Source: Zygnema circumcarinatum
Lineage: Eukaryota; Streptophyta; Zygnematophyceae; Zygnematales; Zygnemataceae
Assembly (NCBI GenBank): GCA_037447605.1
Contig: CM074820.1
Coordinates: forward strand, 906,845-928,056
Reading direction: 5' to 3'
Length of the DNA stretch: 21,212 nt
Positions 8,738 to 17,756 of this stretch are shown here, in pieces (within the stretch, counting starts at the first letter, position 1; each line of letters opens with the position of its first letter). Under the pieces are notes generated by a model that searched no databases, was not told the origin of the DNA, and saw only the letters and a list, made by a program, of their open reading frames with translations. The position numbers and the translations under genes are program-made.

Positions 8738-8911
8738 TGCTGAAGCGGGTCTGCTCCCACTTCCGCGCCACTGGTGTTGCCTCATTGAACTTGAGTTCTA
8801 CCTGATGAAGACATTCAAACACTCAAAGCTCTAACTTACTTCACTCATCGCCCATAACAACAGAATGAAGCTACAAGACAAGCACAGCGGAAATCACAAT
8901 GAGAGAGTGTT

Positions 8912-8942
8912 AGAGAAAGCTCACTACTTCTAAAACTCCTTA
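8912..8942 (-). other. LTR hairpin motif, 3' LTR of copia-2
   Basis: The minus strand reads AAGGAGTTTTAGAAGTAGTG then AGCTTTCTCTA, the same motif as in the tandem repeat and copia-3, placed downstream of the TATA box. Confidence 0.5.
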
Positions 8943-9119
8943 TAATAAAAACTGCCTTCCCAATGAAGTTCTCCCACCACTTCGAAGGTCCCTCTTACTC
9001 ACTACCCTACCTAATAATGTCAGAGGCGTGTTTCCCCAACAGCTGACGAAAGCGTGCTCAGTAAGACCGGTGACTATGACAGAGTAAATAGGTGGATTAC
9101 TCCATAGTAAAACTACGCG

Positions 9120-9156
9120 ACTATATAGTCCGTGGACGGACACACACATGTCACGG
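9120..9156 (-). promoter_or_regulatory. U3-type promoter block, 3' LTR of copia-2
   Basis: The minus strand reads CGTGACATGTGTGTG, then CTATATAG as TATA box. The TGACGT core kept in the 5' LTR is mutated here. Confidence 0.5.
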
Positions 9157-9747
9157 GCCGCTGGCCCGCCTATCGCAGAAACCGGTTTGATCGAAGTCCG
9201 GTTCGGCGCACTCGAATAACGCATCAAATTAGCCGCCAGAACCTACTTCGCCGGCGCCACCTTAAGTTCCCCTGCCTGATCGCACATCCGTCTCGCATAG
9301 CTGCTGCTGGCCGCTTCCTTCTCGCCTTCGCCACGTATTATCTCGTCAGTATTATCAACTCGCGACCTACATCGCTAGTGGTCCACGCTAAGACCCGTCA
9401 CGCCAACATTCATGTCAAGCTCAAGGCCAAGTAACTTTGCGGCCCGCTGCTACGCTTCTCAAGCCGCGACCAATCGAAGTCGCCCAACTGCGATTGGCAA
9501 CGCCACGCCGACCAATCAAAGTTGGCGCATTCGCATCTGAATTTACTCTGTGTCACCGCCGTAATTAATCAAATACCGCCGCTCAGACTACAAGACTACG
9601 CTGCGACTCACCAAAGTCGAAAGACCGACATCACTTCAAATCTAAGAGCACTAATACTTAGCGTGATCTCATGCTCTACAAACCGAAAGACTACAAATAA
9701 GCAGTGTGTGCCATACAATGTCTAACTATCATACACTAACACTAACA

Positions 9748-9757
9748 ATCCCCATCT
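9748..9757 (-). other. Polypurine tract of copia-2
   Basis: AAGATGGGGAT on the minus strand lies just before the TGTTAG start of the 3' LTR and a few bases after the RNase H stop codon, matching the copia-1 tract. Confidence 0.8.
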
Positions 9758-9763
9758 TGGGAC

Positions 9764-11500
9764 TCAGTTCCTCATGGGCCCTAGCCCAATCAACCTGCTG
9801 TTCACTAGTAGTGTCTCCCCGCTGACCCCTTTAGTCAACATGTCTGCAGCCTGCTCTTTTGTTCCTACAAACTTCACCACTATCATCTCTTCCTCTACCA
9901 ACTCCCGCACATAATGATATTGCACCCTAATGTGCTTGGTTCTTTGGCGGAACAATGTGGTTTCCATAAGAGCTATGATGACTGGTTGTCCCAGAAAAGA
10001 GTCAATGGTGTTTGTGGTCGCCACATTCATCAAAGAAATGTTGGAACCACATCCCTCCTTTTCGCCGCGCGCGGCACGCCCCATGTACTCCTTCCTGCTT
10101 CGGACGCTTCAATCGTAATCTTGTAACTCGGCCCAGAGATCACCGCTCAGAACACAAATCCCGACGCCGCATCGCGTGACGGTCCACGCCACCTCCCCAA
10201 CTGAAATTGGTGTATCCGGACAATTTAGTCGCCCCTCTCAAAACCTGGAGGCCGTAATCCGTCCTCAATTTAATCTCGAAGATCCGCTTCACTACCCCCA
10301 ATGTTCGGGACCGATTCTCCATGAACCGGACGCAGCTGAGCTCACGGGCTTTCGCCAAGTCGTGACGCAGTACCTATTTCCGTCAGATACATTAAACTCC
10401 CCGATGTTTAACTGCACGCATCTGCATATTCTCTCAGACCGCGAGACTGGCCGCAGTATCATATCTTTCTATTAACGCGTTCGACTTCCATCTGGAACAC
10501 TCTCAGCAAGGACGCACTCCTCCATTTTGAACCTGGCAGTACATTCAAGGGCGTGACACTTCTTCCCCGACAAAAGAAATAAGCCGCTGTCCCCGCCTCT
10601 TCACCGCATTCCTAGAGATACCGTAAGGCTCCCCCCCAGATCCGACATTTTGAAGTTAGCTTCCAAAAGCTGTTTCAAATCATTGATTCTCTCCAATGAG
10701 AGGCTCACCATTATGAGGTCGTCCACGTAGATCCCAACGTACATGAGATCTGCCTCTTCCCCTTGTCGGTAGACGGAATGATCCGTCTCGAATCGCGCAA
10801 ATCCGTTACTCCTCAAGAGGTCATCAATTTTCGTACAAAACCTGGCCAAGGCTTCAAACCGCATGCATTCTTCGCACAAGACTCCACAAACCAGATGCTC
10901 TTGCCCCTCGGGACAACTTTCCCTTCGGCTGCCCACGTAGATCTCCTCGGTGATCTCCGCGACAAACGCCGGTTCGACATCGAAGCTGATGTATCGCATC
11001 CCCTACCGCCGCAGAATCGATATTAGGGCACCCGGAGAGTTGAACTTCACCACGGGCCGGTCTCCGTGTAGTCGACCCCGCACGCTTGCTGAAGCCCTTG
11101 CCACCAGACGCCAGCCTTTGTAATCTGGCCGACGCCCCCGCCCTTTCGCCACCTTGAACACCCACTCAATCCAATGGCCCTCCTTCCTGCAGCTCGTCGC
11201 CACGCCGCTCTCCAAATAAATCGTCTCCACTGCCGCCGACGCTGCTCGCCACTTTCCATCGACCCTCGGCTGCAGGCCTCCTCAAAGGTTTAAGGCTCGG
11301 GTGATCATGTGTCAGTGGGCAGCCCCCGCAGGTCCGGCCGAGTGCACTCTTTCCCTGCATTTGTGTTAGCCCCGCTGGCACCGTAGTGATCAGGCCTTCC
11401 TCACCACATACCTGCTCCTCCTCGGTGTCCTTTTGGCGCCCCGCTCCTCGTGTCAGCAAGAAAATCCCGGGATAAAACCCGGGAGGCATGCTCACAACAT
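9764..11500 (-). pseudogene. Copia-2 reverse transcriptase and RNase H, decayed
   Basis: Read right to left: the MPPGFYPGIF motif (near 11490) that also precedes RT in copia-1; RT N-terminal pieces at 11003-11259; an RT core frame at 10601-10999 with YVDD intact at 10718-10729 and FARFETDHSVYRQGEE identical to copia-1; RNase H pieces at 10140-10358 (GYTNFSWGG for the expected GYTDSDWGG); and the C-terminal frame 9764-10084 ending RLIGLGPMRN at the same stop as copia-1. Frames change between every piece, and part of RNase H between 10360 and 10600 is barely recognisable. The RNase H aspartate in GYTDSD is changed to Asn. It is not functional. Confidence 0.9.
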
Positions 11501-11854
11501 AGCTCCTTTCTCAGCTCGCCTCCAAATCCTCGCACTCCCCCATGCAAAGGTAGCTGCCGCTGCCGAAGCCCCTCCCTCGCTCTACGTGTGAGTGTGTAGT
11601 GGTGCCGCCTCCGCTGACGGTTGCGGCTCCCCCGGGCTATGCTCCCTCGGGTTCAACTCCCCACTCCGCCTCCATCACTGCTCGGGCTGCCGCCTTCCCG
11701 GCCGCCCCCTCGCTTCCTCTCGGCGTGGGCCGATCTCCCTCCTCAAGCCGGGACCTCGAGCCCATGCCCTTCGCTGGTCTCCACATCCTCGCATACAATT
11801 CCTTAAATTCGGCTTTGGGGTGCGGGTCTCACTCTAGCCGAAGCCTCTCATCCA
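11501..11854 (-). pseudogene. Copia-2 linker between integrase and RT
   Basis: This stretch corresponds in position to the acidic low-complexity linker between integrase and RT of copia-1 (about 774-1160). It is very GC-rich and has no domain. The + strand frames here (for example 11599-11925) are shadows created by the biased composition. Confidence 0.6.
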
Positions 11855-12682
11855 TCAGAACGCTCGAGCTCGTGACTGTTTGCTCGAGGGTTCCACAACG
11901 GGTAAAAGGACGTTCATGTTTGTAGCCGCCGGTAAGGTACCCTTCCACCGCTCGGGGTCGAACTTTCTCGCCGCTCTCAAGATCACGCACCGCCAGCCGC
12001 TGGCCCAAAGGTCTTCATGTGGACAATCGCGGGTTTCCTCCCACTCCACACCTCTTCGTGAACCTGATCCTTGCTAATGGCATGGCATCTATTTCTAAGG
12101 TAAGTCATGGCCATCACCGCCTCCCCAAAGGATGCCCGAAGGAATTCCTATCACATGGTCCTGCTGGCGTCCCCAGCGGCCCCAGTATTGACCCTCTCAA
12201 AGAGCTCCATTACTTTGAGGGGAGTAGCGATGCAAAAATCATGCCTTATTCGCCGTAGCCTTCAAGTACCGTAACCTCTTTTCCATGGACTTGAATTCCT
12301 CCTCCTGTCCGGAAAGCGCAGCCGCCAGTTTCTCGACCGCTCTCTCTCTCGCCCATCTGAGTTCGCCAATCTCAAAAGCCACCCCAAAGCTCGTGACTTG
12401 GTAAGTTACGAGAATTTTCACCCAAATTTTCCTCGAAAATCATCATGAAGGTGATGAAGTAGCGAAGCTCCTCCACTTGCCGGTGTCACAAAATACCAAT
12501 AAACGGTATGTACCAATTCCAGTTTCCGCTACAGTAAATGGATTCTCTCCACTCCTCGAAAAAGGGTCTCCGGCGCGCTTTTCCCTCTACACACTCTTGC
12601 AACAGCTCCTTCTCAACTATGTCAATGCTCCAACTCCAAGGACTCAGCCTCCCCCTTTTGCAGCAAGCTGTTGCGGGGCCCC
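11855..12682 (-). pseudogene. Copia-2 integrase, decayed
   Basis: The minus strand matches copia-1 integrase at DNA level: the GTGACACCGGCAA block at 12475-12487, the TTTTCGAGGAAAATTTGGGT block near 12425-12445, and the end of the domain at 11855-12049 (ARKFDPERW for ARQKRKFDSRAVE). It has many short gaps relative to copia-1, including a three-base and a one-base loss within the first 60 bp aligned. The catalytic region spans about 12060-12480 but is so shifted that an intact DDE set cannot be read. It is inactive. Confidence 0.82.
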
Positions 12683-13180
12683 CTATGGTTTAGGGATAGC
12701 GCGATCAAGTCTACGATGCCAGAGATTTACTGCACCCTCAGTTACGGCCATCACACCCTCATCTTCTTCTCTCCTATAATGAAGGTAATATAGGCCTCCC
12801 TTCTCGTACCCCTCAAACAGCCGCTTCCCCGACTCCAAGTGAGTAGCTACGCAAGACTTCTCCTTAAAGGTGACTTCGTACCCCCTCTTACATACTTGAC
12901 TGACTCCATTACGAAGTTCTGCTTCAGATCGTGGGGTGTGAAGTACTGCGTCACCATGCACAACCGCTTCTTCTTTCTTCTTCGTGAGATGACGAGCCGC
13001 CTCGTGCGAGATCATCTTTACTACCTCCTTTTGTAACGCCACTCCCTCCTGCCGCCGGTTTACAGATCCGTCCCTTCCAAGGTGTCCAAAGCCGCAGGAG
13101 AACATTCAAGCTATCGCCACACATGTGCGTAAGTTTAGCTCCATCAGCTATGGGCCGCTTCAGATCCTACAACCGATCTT
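12683..13180 (-). pseudogene. Copia-2 protease C-terminal part and GAG-pre-integrase domain
   Basis: A minus-strand frame at 12683-13105 contains SGKRLFEGYEKGGLYYL and NLWHRRLDRA, the signature of the GAG-pre-integrase domain that carries the HH half of the integrase zinc site (LWHRRLGH in intact relatives; here Gly-His has become Asp-Arg). Just upstream, PIADGAKL (about 13125-13150) resembles the VADG-x-K-L strand of copia retropepsins. The catalytic Asp-Ser/Thr-Gly of the protease is not recognisable. Confidence 0.7.
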
Positions 13181-14125
13181 CCCAACAAAATCAATACCAC
13201 CGCCAGCGAGATATCTTGTCTCCCCACCGCCACTCCACTGCGTTTTGTGGCCTCGCTTGCATTTGAAGTGTATTCCCCTTGAATCCCTTCTTGACTAAGA
13301 CCATGCTCCCTCCCACCCCCGCATCTTGGCAGGTGTTCTTGTTCTTGCAATGTTTCTACCGGTAGCGGCCCGCCTGCCGCGACGCAACACGCCTCCAGGG
13401 CGCTCACGGTTCCGCCTCTTTAATCTCCTCTTCAACTTGTCGAGCGGCAACGCCAACACCTTCCCGGTGCCCAACGCCTTGGACAAGCAGTTCTCTCCTG
13501 GATCCTCCGTTTCACTTTGCTCAAGGGTCATCACGGTGTTTGTTGCATCAGCCCCAAGAGCCGCAACTGCTACAGCATCGGACCCGGGCCAGGCAGTCCC
13601 CCTCAGAAACTGGCTTTCGATTCTTCAATATGGTCTCCTCTACCCCGCTTTTGCACGCTATAAATCCTCCATTAGAGTATCAAATCTCAATTCTCATATA
13701 TTCAACACCTCTTCCCGACATCTTCATTTTCCCAAGCTGCGCGGTAAAGGCTTTCGACTATCGCTACGCTATATATCCTTTACGGGCCACAGTATTATAC
13801 CTTCAAGCACCCCTACATAAAGCTAAGCGAAGTCTTAAGGCTTTTCCAAGGCCATGGAAGAGGGACTTCCCTCACGCCATGACGACGGGGTGAGGGCCTT
13901 GTTGTCCTTGGTCCTCCATCCGGGCGAGCGCCGTGTCGAACTCCGACTGCCGCCCGCCGGCGCAGTGGTGGCTCCCCGCTGCACCGCGCCTTGATGGTGC
14001 CGCCAACGCACTCCCCAACAGCCCCTGCCCATGTGCTAAAGCGAACCAGCCGGCCATCTCCACCCCTCCCTGTAGTCCGAATCCATCGAACGCCGGATGT
14101 TGAACTTCACGTGGTCCTCCTCGCC
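13181..14125 (-). pseudogene. Copia-2 gag, decayed
   Basis: The N-terminal end is marked by CACGTGAAGTTCAACATCC on the minus strand near 14100, matching GACGTGAAGTTTACCATTCC at the start of copia-3 gag. Near 13530-13630 a segment reads QFLRGTAWPGSDAV and VMTLEQSETE, equivalent to the FL-x-GLP...Y-D-x-V region and the following helix of copia gag (UBN2 family). A basic stretch (RRNRERPGGVLRRGRRAA) follows, and a possible zinc-knuckle remnant (FKCKRGHK) lies near 13250. Gag would form the particle shell and bind the RNA. Stops and shifts are frequent. Confidence 0.65.
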
Positions 14126-14129
14126 ACCT

Positions 14130-14146
14130 TGGGCTCGATACTCACT
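14130..14146 (-). other. Degenerate primer binding site of copia-2
   Basis: The minus strand reads TGAGTATCGAGCCCAAG directly after the LTR end. It resembles the initiator-Met tRNA site TGGTATCAGAGCC with a few changes, and lies a few tens of bases before the gag start. Confidence 0.5.
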
Positions 14147-14330
14147 TGTTGAAGCAGGGTCTGCTCACCTCCGGCGCCACTGGTGTCGCCTCCATTGGAA
14201 CTTGAGTTCTTAATGATGAAGACATGTTCCAAACACTCAAAGCTCTATCTTACTTCACTCATCGCCTATAACAAATGTAATGAAGCTACAAGACAAGCAC
14301 AAATGGAAATCAAAGCAATGAGAGAGTGTT

Positions 14331-14359
14331 AGAGAAAGCTCACGGCTCTAAAACTCCTT
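14331..14359 (-). other. LTR hairpin motif, 5' LTR of copia-2
   Basis: The minus strand reads AAGGAGTTTTAGAGCCGTG then AGCTTTCTCT, downstream of the TATA box and preceded by a TTATTATAAAA stretch. Confidence 0.55.
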
Positions 14360-14543
14360 TTTTATAATAAAATCGCCTTTCCCACAATGAAGTTCTCCCA
14401 CTAATTTCATGTCCCTCTTACCACTACCTCATCACCTAATACAAGTGTAGGCGCCTCTAAAGAAGACGAAAGGTGTTCTGAGTAAGACCCGAGACTATGA
14501 CAGAGTAGTGTAGGTGGATTACTTCCCATAGTAAAACTACGCA

Positions 14544-14583
14544 CTATATAATATGGCGTCCGTGACGTGACACACATGTCACG
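14544..14583 (-). promoter_or_regulatory. U3-type promoter block, 5' LTR of copia-2
   Basis: The minus strand reads GTGACATGTGTGTCACGTCA, then GGACGCCATATTATATAG. It holds inverted GTGAC/GTCAC half-sites, a TGACGT core on the opposite strand, and a TATA box. It would drive transcription of copia-2 leftward. Confidence 0.6.
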
Positions 14584-15194
14584 CCGCTGGCCCGCCATTG
14601 CAAAACTCCATGCACCAGTCCGGAAAGTGGGCGACTCGTAAATACATCAGCTAGTTGCCTCAGAACCTACGGGCGGCGCCACCTAAGTTCTTGGTTTGAC
14701 CGCATATCCGTCTGCATAGTGCTTCTCGGCTGCTTCGCTAAATAGCTTCCTTCGGGCAGCTTCGCCGTATTATCTCGGCCAGAGCACTCAATCCTCGCTG
14801 ACCCATCATGAAGTGGTCCACGGGCGCATTCTGCCCGGGCCGCCAAATACTTCCATGTCGCTTCCTCAAGGCCGGCAACTTTGGCGCCCTCGCTAAGCTT
14901 TCGCCCGCTGCCGCCATCAATCAGAGTCGCCAAGGTCTCAGACAAGGACCATCTACGCTACCGACCAATCAAAGTTGGCGATTCGCATCTACACTTACTT
15001 GTGTCACCGCCGCGACCAATCAGCGTCGCTCGTTCGTACTCCGCGCACTCGCGGCGCACTCACCAAAGTCAGAGCACCGACATTACTAGATCTAAGAGCA
15101 CTACGCCTAGTAGATCTCATGTTCTACAAACAGAGTACCCCAACAAGTTAGTGTGTGCCATACAATGTCTAACTATCATACACTAACACTAACA

Positions 15195-15278
15195 CATACC
15201 CCTCCTGGATCATCCGTCTGAGATCAGAGAGAGCAGGAGGGCCGACTGCGTCGCTGGTGCAGGGATCTATGACAAAGC
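15195..15278. other. Short spacer between copia-2 and copia-3
   Basis: 84 bp lie between the two element ends. An eight-base inverted repeat (CCCTCCTG at 15200, CAGGAGGG at 15234) lies within it. It may be a leftover of gypsy-1 pol on the minus strand, but the open frame is too short to prove that. Confidence 0.3.
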
Positions 15279-15928
15279 TGTTAGTGTAAAGTAGTTAGGG
15301 ACTTGTTGTACACTAAGTTGTTGGTACTAAGTTCTAAGGAGGGGTGTGCTCATTATGTCTACATTGTAACGGCTTAACCGCCTAAGTGACCGCATAAGTC
15401 TTGGGTGGTGTGCGTGAGCAAAGGCAGAGCCTCGACGGCAAGGCAAGGCATCAATGTCGGGTGCGGCCAATCGCTGGTAATGATTTGGAAGGCCAAGACC
15501 ATGGGTGTAACGCGACATTGGTCGGTGATGAGAAGAGCCGCGCTGGGCGGAGTCAGATGACGCAAGCGCCGACGCGACAAATCGAGAAGTGACGCAGGGC
15601 GAATCAAATAAGGCCGGAGCGTAACCGACGCAGGTACGGAGCTCTGCCAATGTCTTCATTTGGGAGGACAGCGGGCGAATCTGGCGCGCCACGCGGTCGG
15701 GTGAAAAGCGGAAGGCCTGTACCGCCTAGGTCGGTGGCGCCAGAGGCTTACGGGGTCCCACATGACGCCAAGTAATGAGGAGTCGATCCTACGGTGGAGG
15801 ACTCTAATGGAGATAAGGTCAGGCGGATCTCGACTTCAACGATGTGCCGACCCGTAGCTTTCCACGAGGATCCAACGGCGAGATTAGGGGATCGATAAGG
15901 GTCTTGGTAAGGTGCGTTGCATGTGCGC

Positions 15929-15970
15929 CGTGACGTGACAATGTCACTAATGGCGCCATATCAGATTTAA
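15929..15970 (+). promoter_or_regulatory. U3-type promoter block of copia-3
   Basis: CGTGACGTGACAATGTCAC, then ATGGCGCCATATCAGATTTA. The GCGCCATAT part lines up with GACGCCATATTATATAG of copia-2, but the TATA box itself is weaker here. Confidence 0.5.
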
Positions 15971-16163
15971 GGGTTAGATTGTTTGGTAGAAAGTTAACCT
16001 TCCTCGTGACTCACATTGGGGAGGAGGCTATCTTGCTTAGGCCTAGGAGATAAGTGGGAAGAGTTCAGCTTGTAGTGGGTGAAGGTTTATTCAATGAAAG
16101 TTTGGAGAGAGGTGCTTGAAGCTTGGCTCTAGTGTTGTCAAGTTGTATTTCATCTTTTATCTT

Positions 16164-16194
16164 AAGGAGTTTTTAGGCTGGTGGCTTTCTCCTT
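16164..16194 (+). other. LTR hairpin motif of copia-3
   Basis: AAGGAGTTTTTAGGCTGGTG then GCTTTCTCCTT. The AAGGAG and CTCCTT arms are perfectly complementary. Confidence 0.6.
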
Positions 16195-16267
16195 ACATTT
16201 TCATATTTCCGCTGAGTTAAAGTTCGTTTCGCATTTAGTGTGCTTGCGGTGATTGAGCACTATCAAG

Positions 16268-17072
16268 ATGTCGAAGCCCTACCTGTAGAGAAGTGGCGTA
16301 CCACCAAGGGAGTGGCGCCGCATCAAGTGGTATCGTGAGCCTACAGGGAAGACGTGAAGTTTACCATTCCAACTTTCGATGGGAAGAACTACAAGCTGTG
16401 GAAGTTTCGCATGCTCACGGTGCTGGAGAACAAGCGGCTGTTGGGGTATGTGAATGGCTCCATTGTGGCCCCCGATTCAGTGATTAATCCTCTTGAGTTT
16501 GAGAAGTGGAGGGTTAAGGATTGCAAGGTTAGGGACCCCTGCTTTGTGCCGGGCGTTAGTGAGGAACCCACAGTAATCTGATTTCAGAGTTAAAGACAGC
16601 TCTGGAGATGCGGGATACTCTAGAGAAGATTTGCGATGTGGTAGATAATGCCATCAGAAGTTTATCTCTACACCCGAGCTTGAAAACTCAGCTTGGATTC
16701 AGGGAGGAGCTTTAAAGACTATGTGATCAAGTTTGGATAATCGATGCAAAGTTTGATGGAAGCTGAAACAGCCCCTTCACTTGGATCACAAGATTAGTCT
16801 ATTCCTTGGAGGCTTGCCGGATAGATTTGACCCTGCTTGCACTGCTCTACGAACTCAGCTTTCTACGACTAAGATGACCTTTGAGCAGGTCAAGAGGAGA
16901 GTGGTAGAGGAGGATGGTCTTCAGGACAAGAAGCAGTACAGGTCAAGTTCGGAGAAGCTGTATGCTGCAACTGCTCGCCCATACAGGAACGGCAAAGGAC
17001 CAAACGCAGCCAAAGTTGGTGGAGTATTGAAGACCTCAGAGGACTTGCTACCTTTTGTGGAAGACCGGGTGG
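16268..17072 (+). pseudogene. Copia-3 gag, frameshifted and cut in its zinc knuckle
   Basis: An ATG at 16268 is followed by a stop within seven codons; the recognisable gag starts in another frame at about 16351 with KFTIPTFDGKNYKLWKFRML, the classic opening of copia gag (UBN2/DUF4219 type). The frame shifts near 16530 and several more times up to 16780. A clean frame at 16781-17077 then holds HKISLFLGGLPDRFD and MTFEQVKRRVVEED. Near 17047 a TGCTAC...TGTGGAAGACCGGGT stretch encodes the Cys-x2-Cys-GRPG start of a zinc knuckle once a one-base excess in a T run is allowed for; the His and last Cys are missing because gypsy-2 begins there. It is not functional. Confidence 0.85.
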
Positions 17073-17755
17073 TGTAGCGCCGTGAACGCTTACAAATAAG
17101 CGACTCGAGGCGCATCATAGTGACATACTATGATCATCCCTTCATCTCAGCGCGCCTAGCCGGATAGGTTAGACGCCGCCAAGACCAAGTATAGGAGGTG
17201 TTCTGGGCTCATCCTTCTGGGCGGCAAAGGATTCTTTGATCGCATCGTCGCCCATTGCATATGCGTAACGGACGCACTGACATAGTGGATCCCGCGCCGG
17301 CCGCTACGCCGCCAAGATAGCCGCAGCATCGCAGCGGCAGCGGTAATCTACCTAGATGCGGTATCTTTTTGATAAGTACCGCCCTGCATCGCACGGACGG
17401 GCCGACAGTTCCGACTGCCGTGACTTCTTAGCCGCGGCGCCGCTGCATCGCCGGGCGCTGGCCACGCTGCCTCACGCGCCCCTCGGGTGAGATGCGGGCG
17501 CAGACCATCGGCTTGTCCTGGGGCCGCATAATCCTCGTTAAGGACCATGCCTAATGGGCGGTTTCCGATTGGGCAGTCCTGCTCCCGTCCCCATGCCGGT
17601 AGGGGTCTAACGTGGGGAGCTTTGTGGGGCTGCTCTCGTGGATGGTAGAGAGAGACCATCCAGCTCTTTGTACTGTGCTATCAGCCCACGCCTCTCTTCT
17701 TCCTCTCTTGACACTTAGACTTTCAGAGCAGCCTGCCGGGGGGCAGGTTGTTACA
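17073..17755 (+). repeat. 5' LTR of gypsy-2
   Basis: The end (GGTTGTTACA at 17755) is certain because the primer binding site follows one base later. The start at TGTAGCGCCG (17073) is inferred from the TGTA...TACA ends and from the point where copia-3 gag stops. That makes 683 bp. Four perfect hairpins lie inside: CGCTTA/TAAGCG (17087-17102), ATCATAGT/ACTATGAT (17114-17134), TGGATGGT/ACCATCCA (17639-17662) and CCTGCC/GGCAGG (17732-17747). No protein-coding content is recognised. Confidence 0.6.
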
Positions 17756-17756
17756 T

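Larger units (their letters stand above)
8738..9747 (-). repeat. 3' LTR of copia-2
   Basis: On the minus strand it starts TGTTAGTGTTAGTGTATG at 9747 and ends CTTCAGCA at 8738, 1010 bp. It aligns to the 5' LTR at 14147-15194 throughout, with many one- to three-base gaps as well as substitutions. It contains the promoter block (9120-9156) and the hairpin motif (8912-8942). Short frames on either strand are not genes. Confidence 0.88.
8738..15194 (-). mobile_element. Ty1/copia retrotransposon copia-2, full length, decayed
   Basis: The element runs right to left: 5' LTR 14147-15194, degenerate primer site, gag, protease, integrase, RT, RNase H, polypurine tract, 3' LTR 8738-9747. The LTRs align along their whole length, which fixes the limits. 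Total length is 6457 bp. Every coding segment has stops and frameshifts. The pol sequence is closely related to copia-1 (shared KHIRVQYH, KEQAADMLTKGV, RLIGLGPMRN). No 5-bp target duplication is evident in the flanks, which may have decayed. Confidence 0.9.
14147..15194 (-). repeat. 5' LTR of copia-2
   Basis: On the minus strand it starts TGTTAGTGTTAGTGTATG at 15194 and ends CTTCAACA at 14147, 1048 bp, aligned to the left LTR at 8738-9747. It carries the promoter block at 14544-14583 and the hairpin at 14331-14359. Minus- and plus-strand frames inside are not conserved between the two LTRs. Confidence 0.88.
15279..16262 (+). repeat. 5' LTR of copia-3
   Basis: The start TGTTAGTGTAAAGTAGTTAG resembles the copia-1 and copia-2 LTR start; the early block GTTGTTGGTACTAAGTTCT resembles repeats A and B. 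It contains the promoter block at 15929-15970 and the hairpin at 16164-16194, in the same order as copia-2. The 3' limit is set just before the gag ATG at 16268 and is approximate; I found no clean primer binding site. Length is close to the 1.0 kb of the copia-2 LTRs. Confidence 0.65.
15279..17072 (+). mobile_element. Ty1/copia retrotransposon copia-3, 5' part
   Basis: A 5' LTR starting TGTTAGTGTAAAG is followed by a copia gag. The element breaks off inside the gag zinc knuckle at about 17072, where the gypsy-2 LTR appears to begin. Its protease and pol are not in the window and may lie beyond the right edge. Its LTR is related to, but distinct from, that of copia-2. Confidence 0.75.

Noticed and set aside
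11592-11925. Three overlapping plus-strand frames in GC-rich DNA
   Set aside because: Proline/serine-rich shadows opposite the copia-2 linker and integrase end, with no family resemblance.
13326-13820. 164-residue open frame on the plus strand
   Set aside because: It lies opposite copia-2 gag, whose residues can be recognised on the minus strand, and its own sequence shows no domain. It is a shadow frame.
15365-15400. TTGTAACGGC as the start of a gypsy LTR
   Set aside because: It resembles the TGTAACG at 7268 but lies inside the copia-3 LTR, with no primer site, partner end or gypsy coding nearby.
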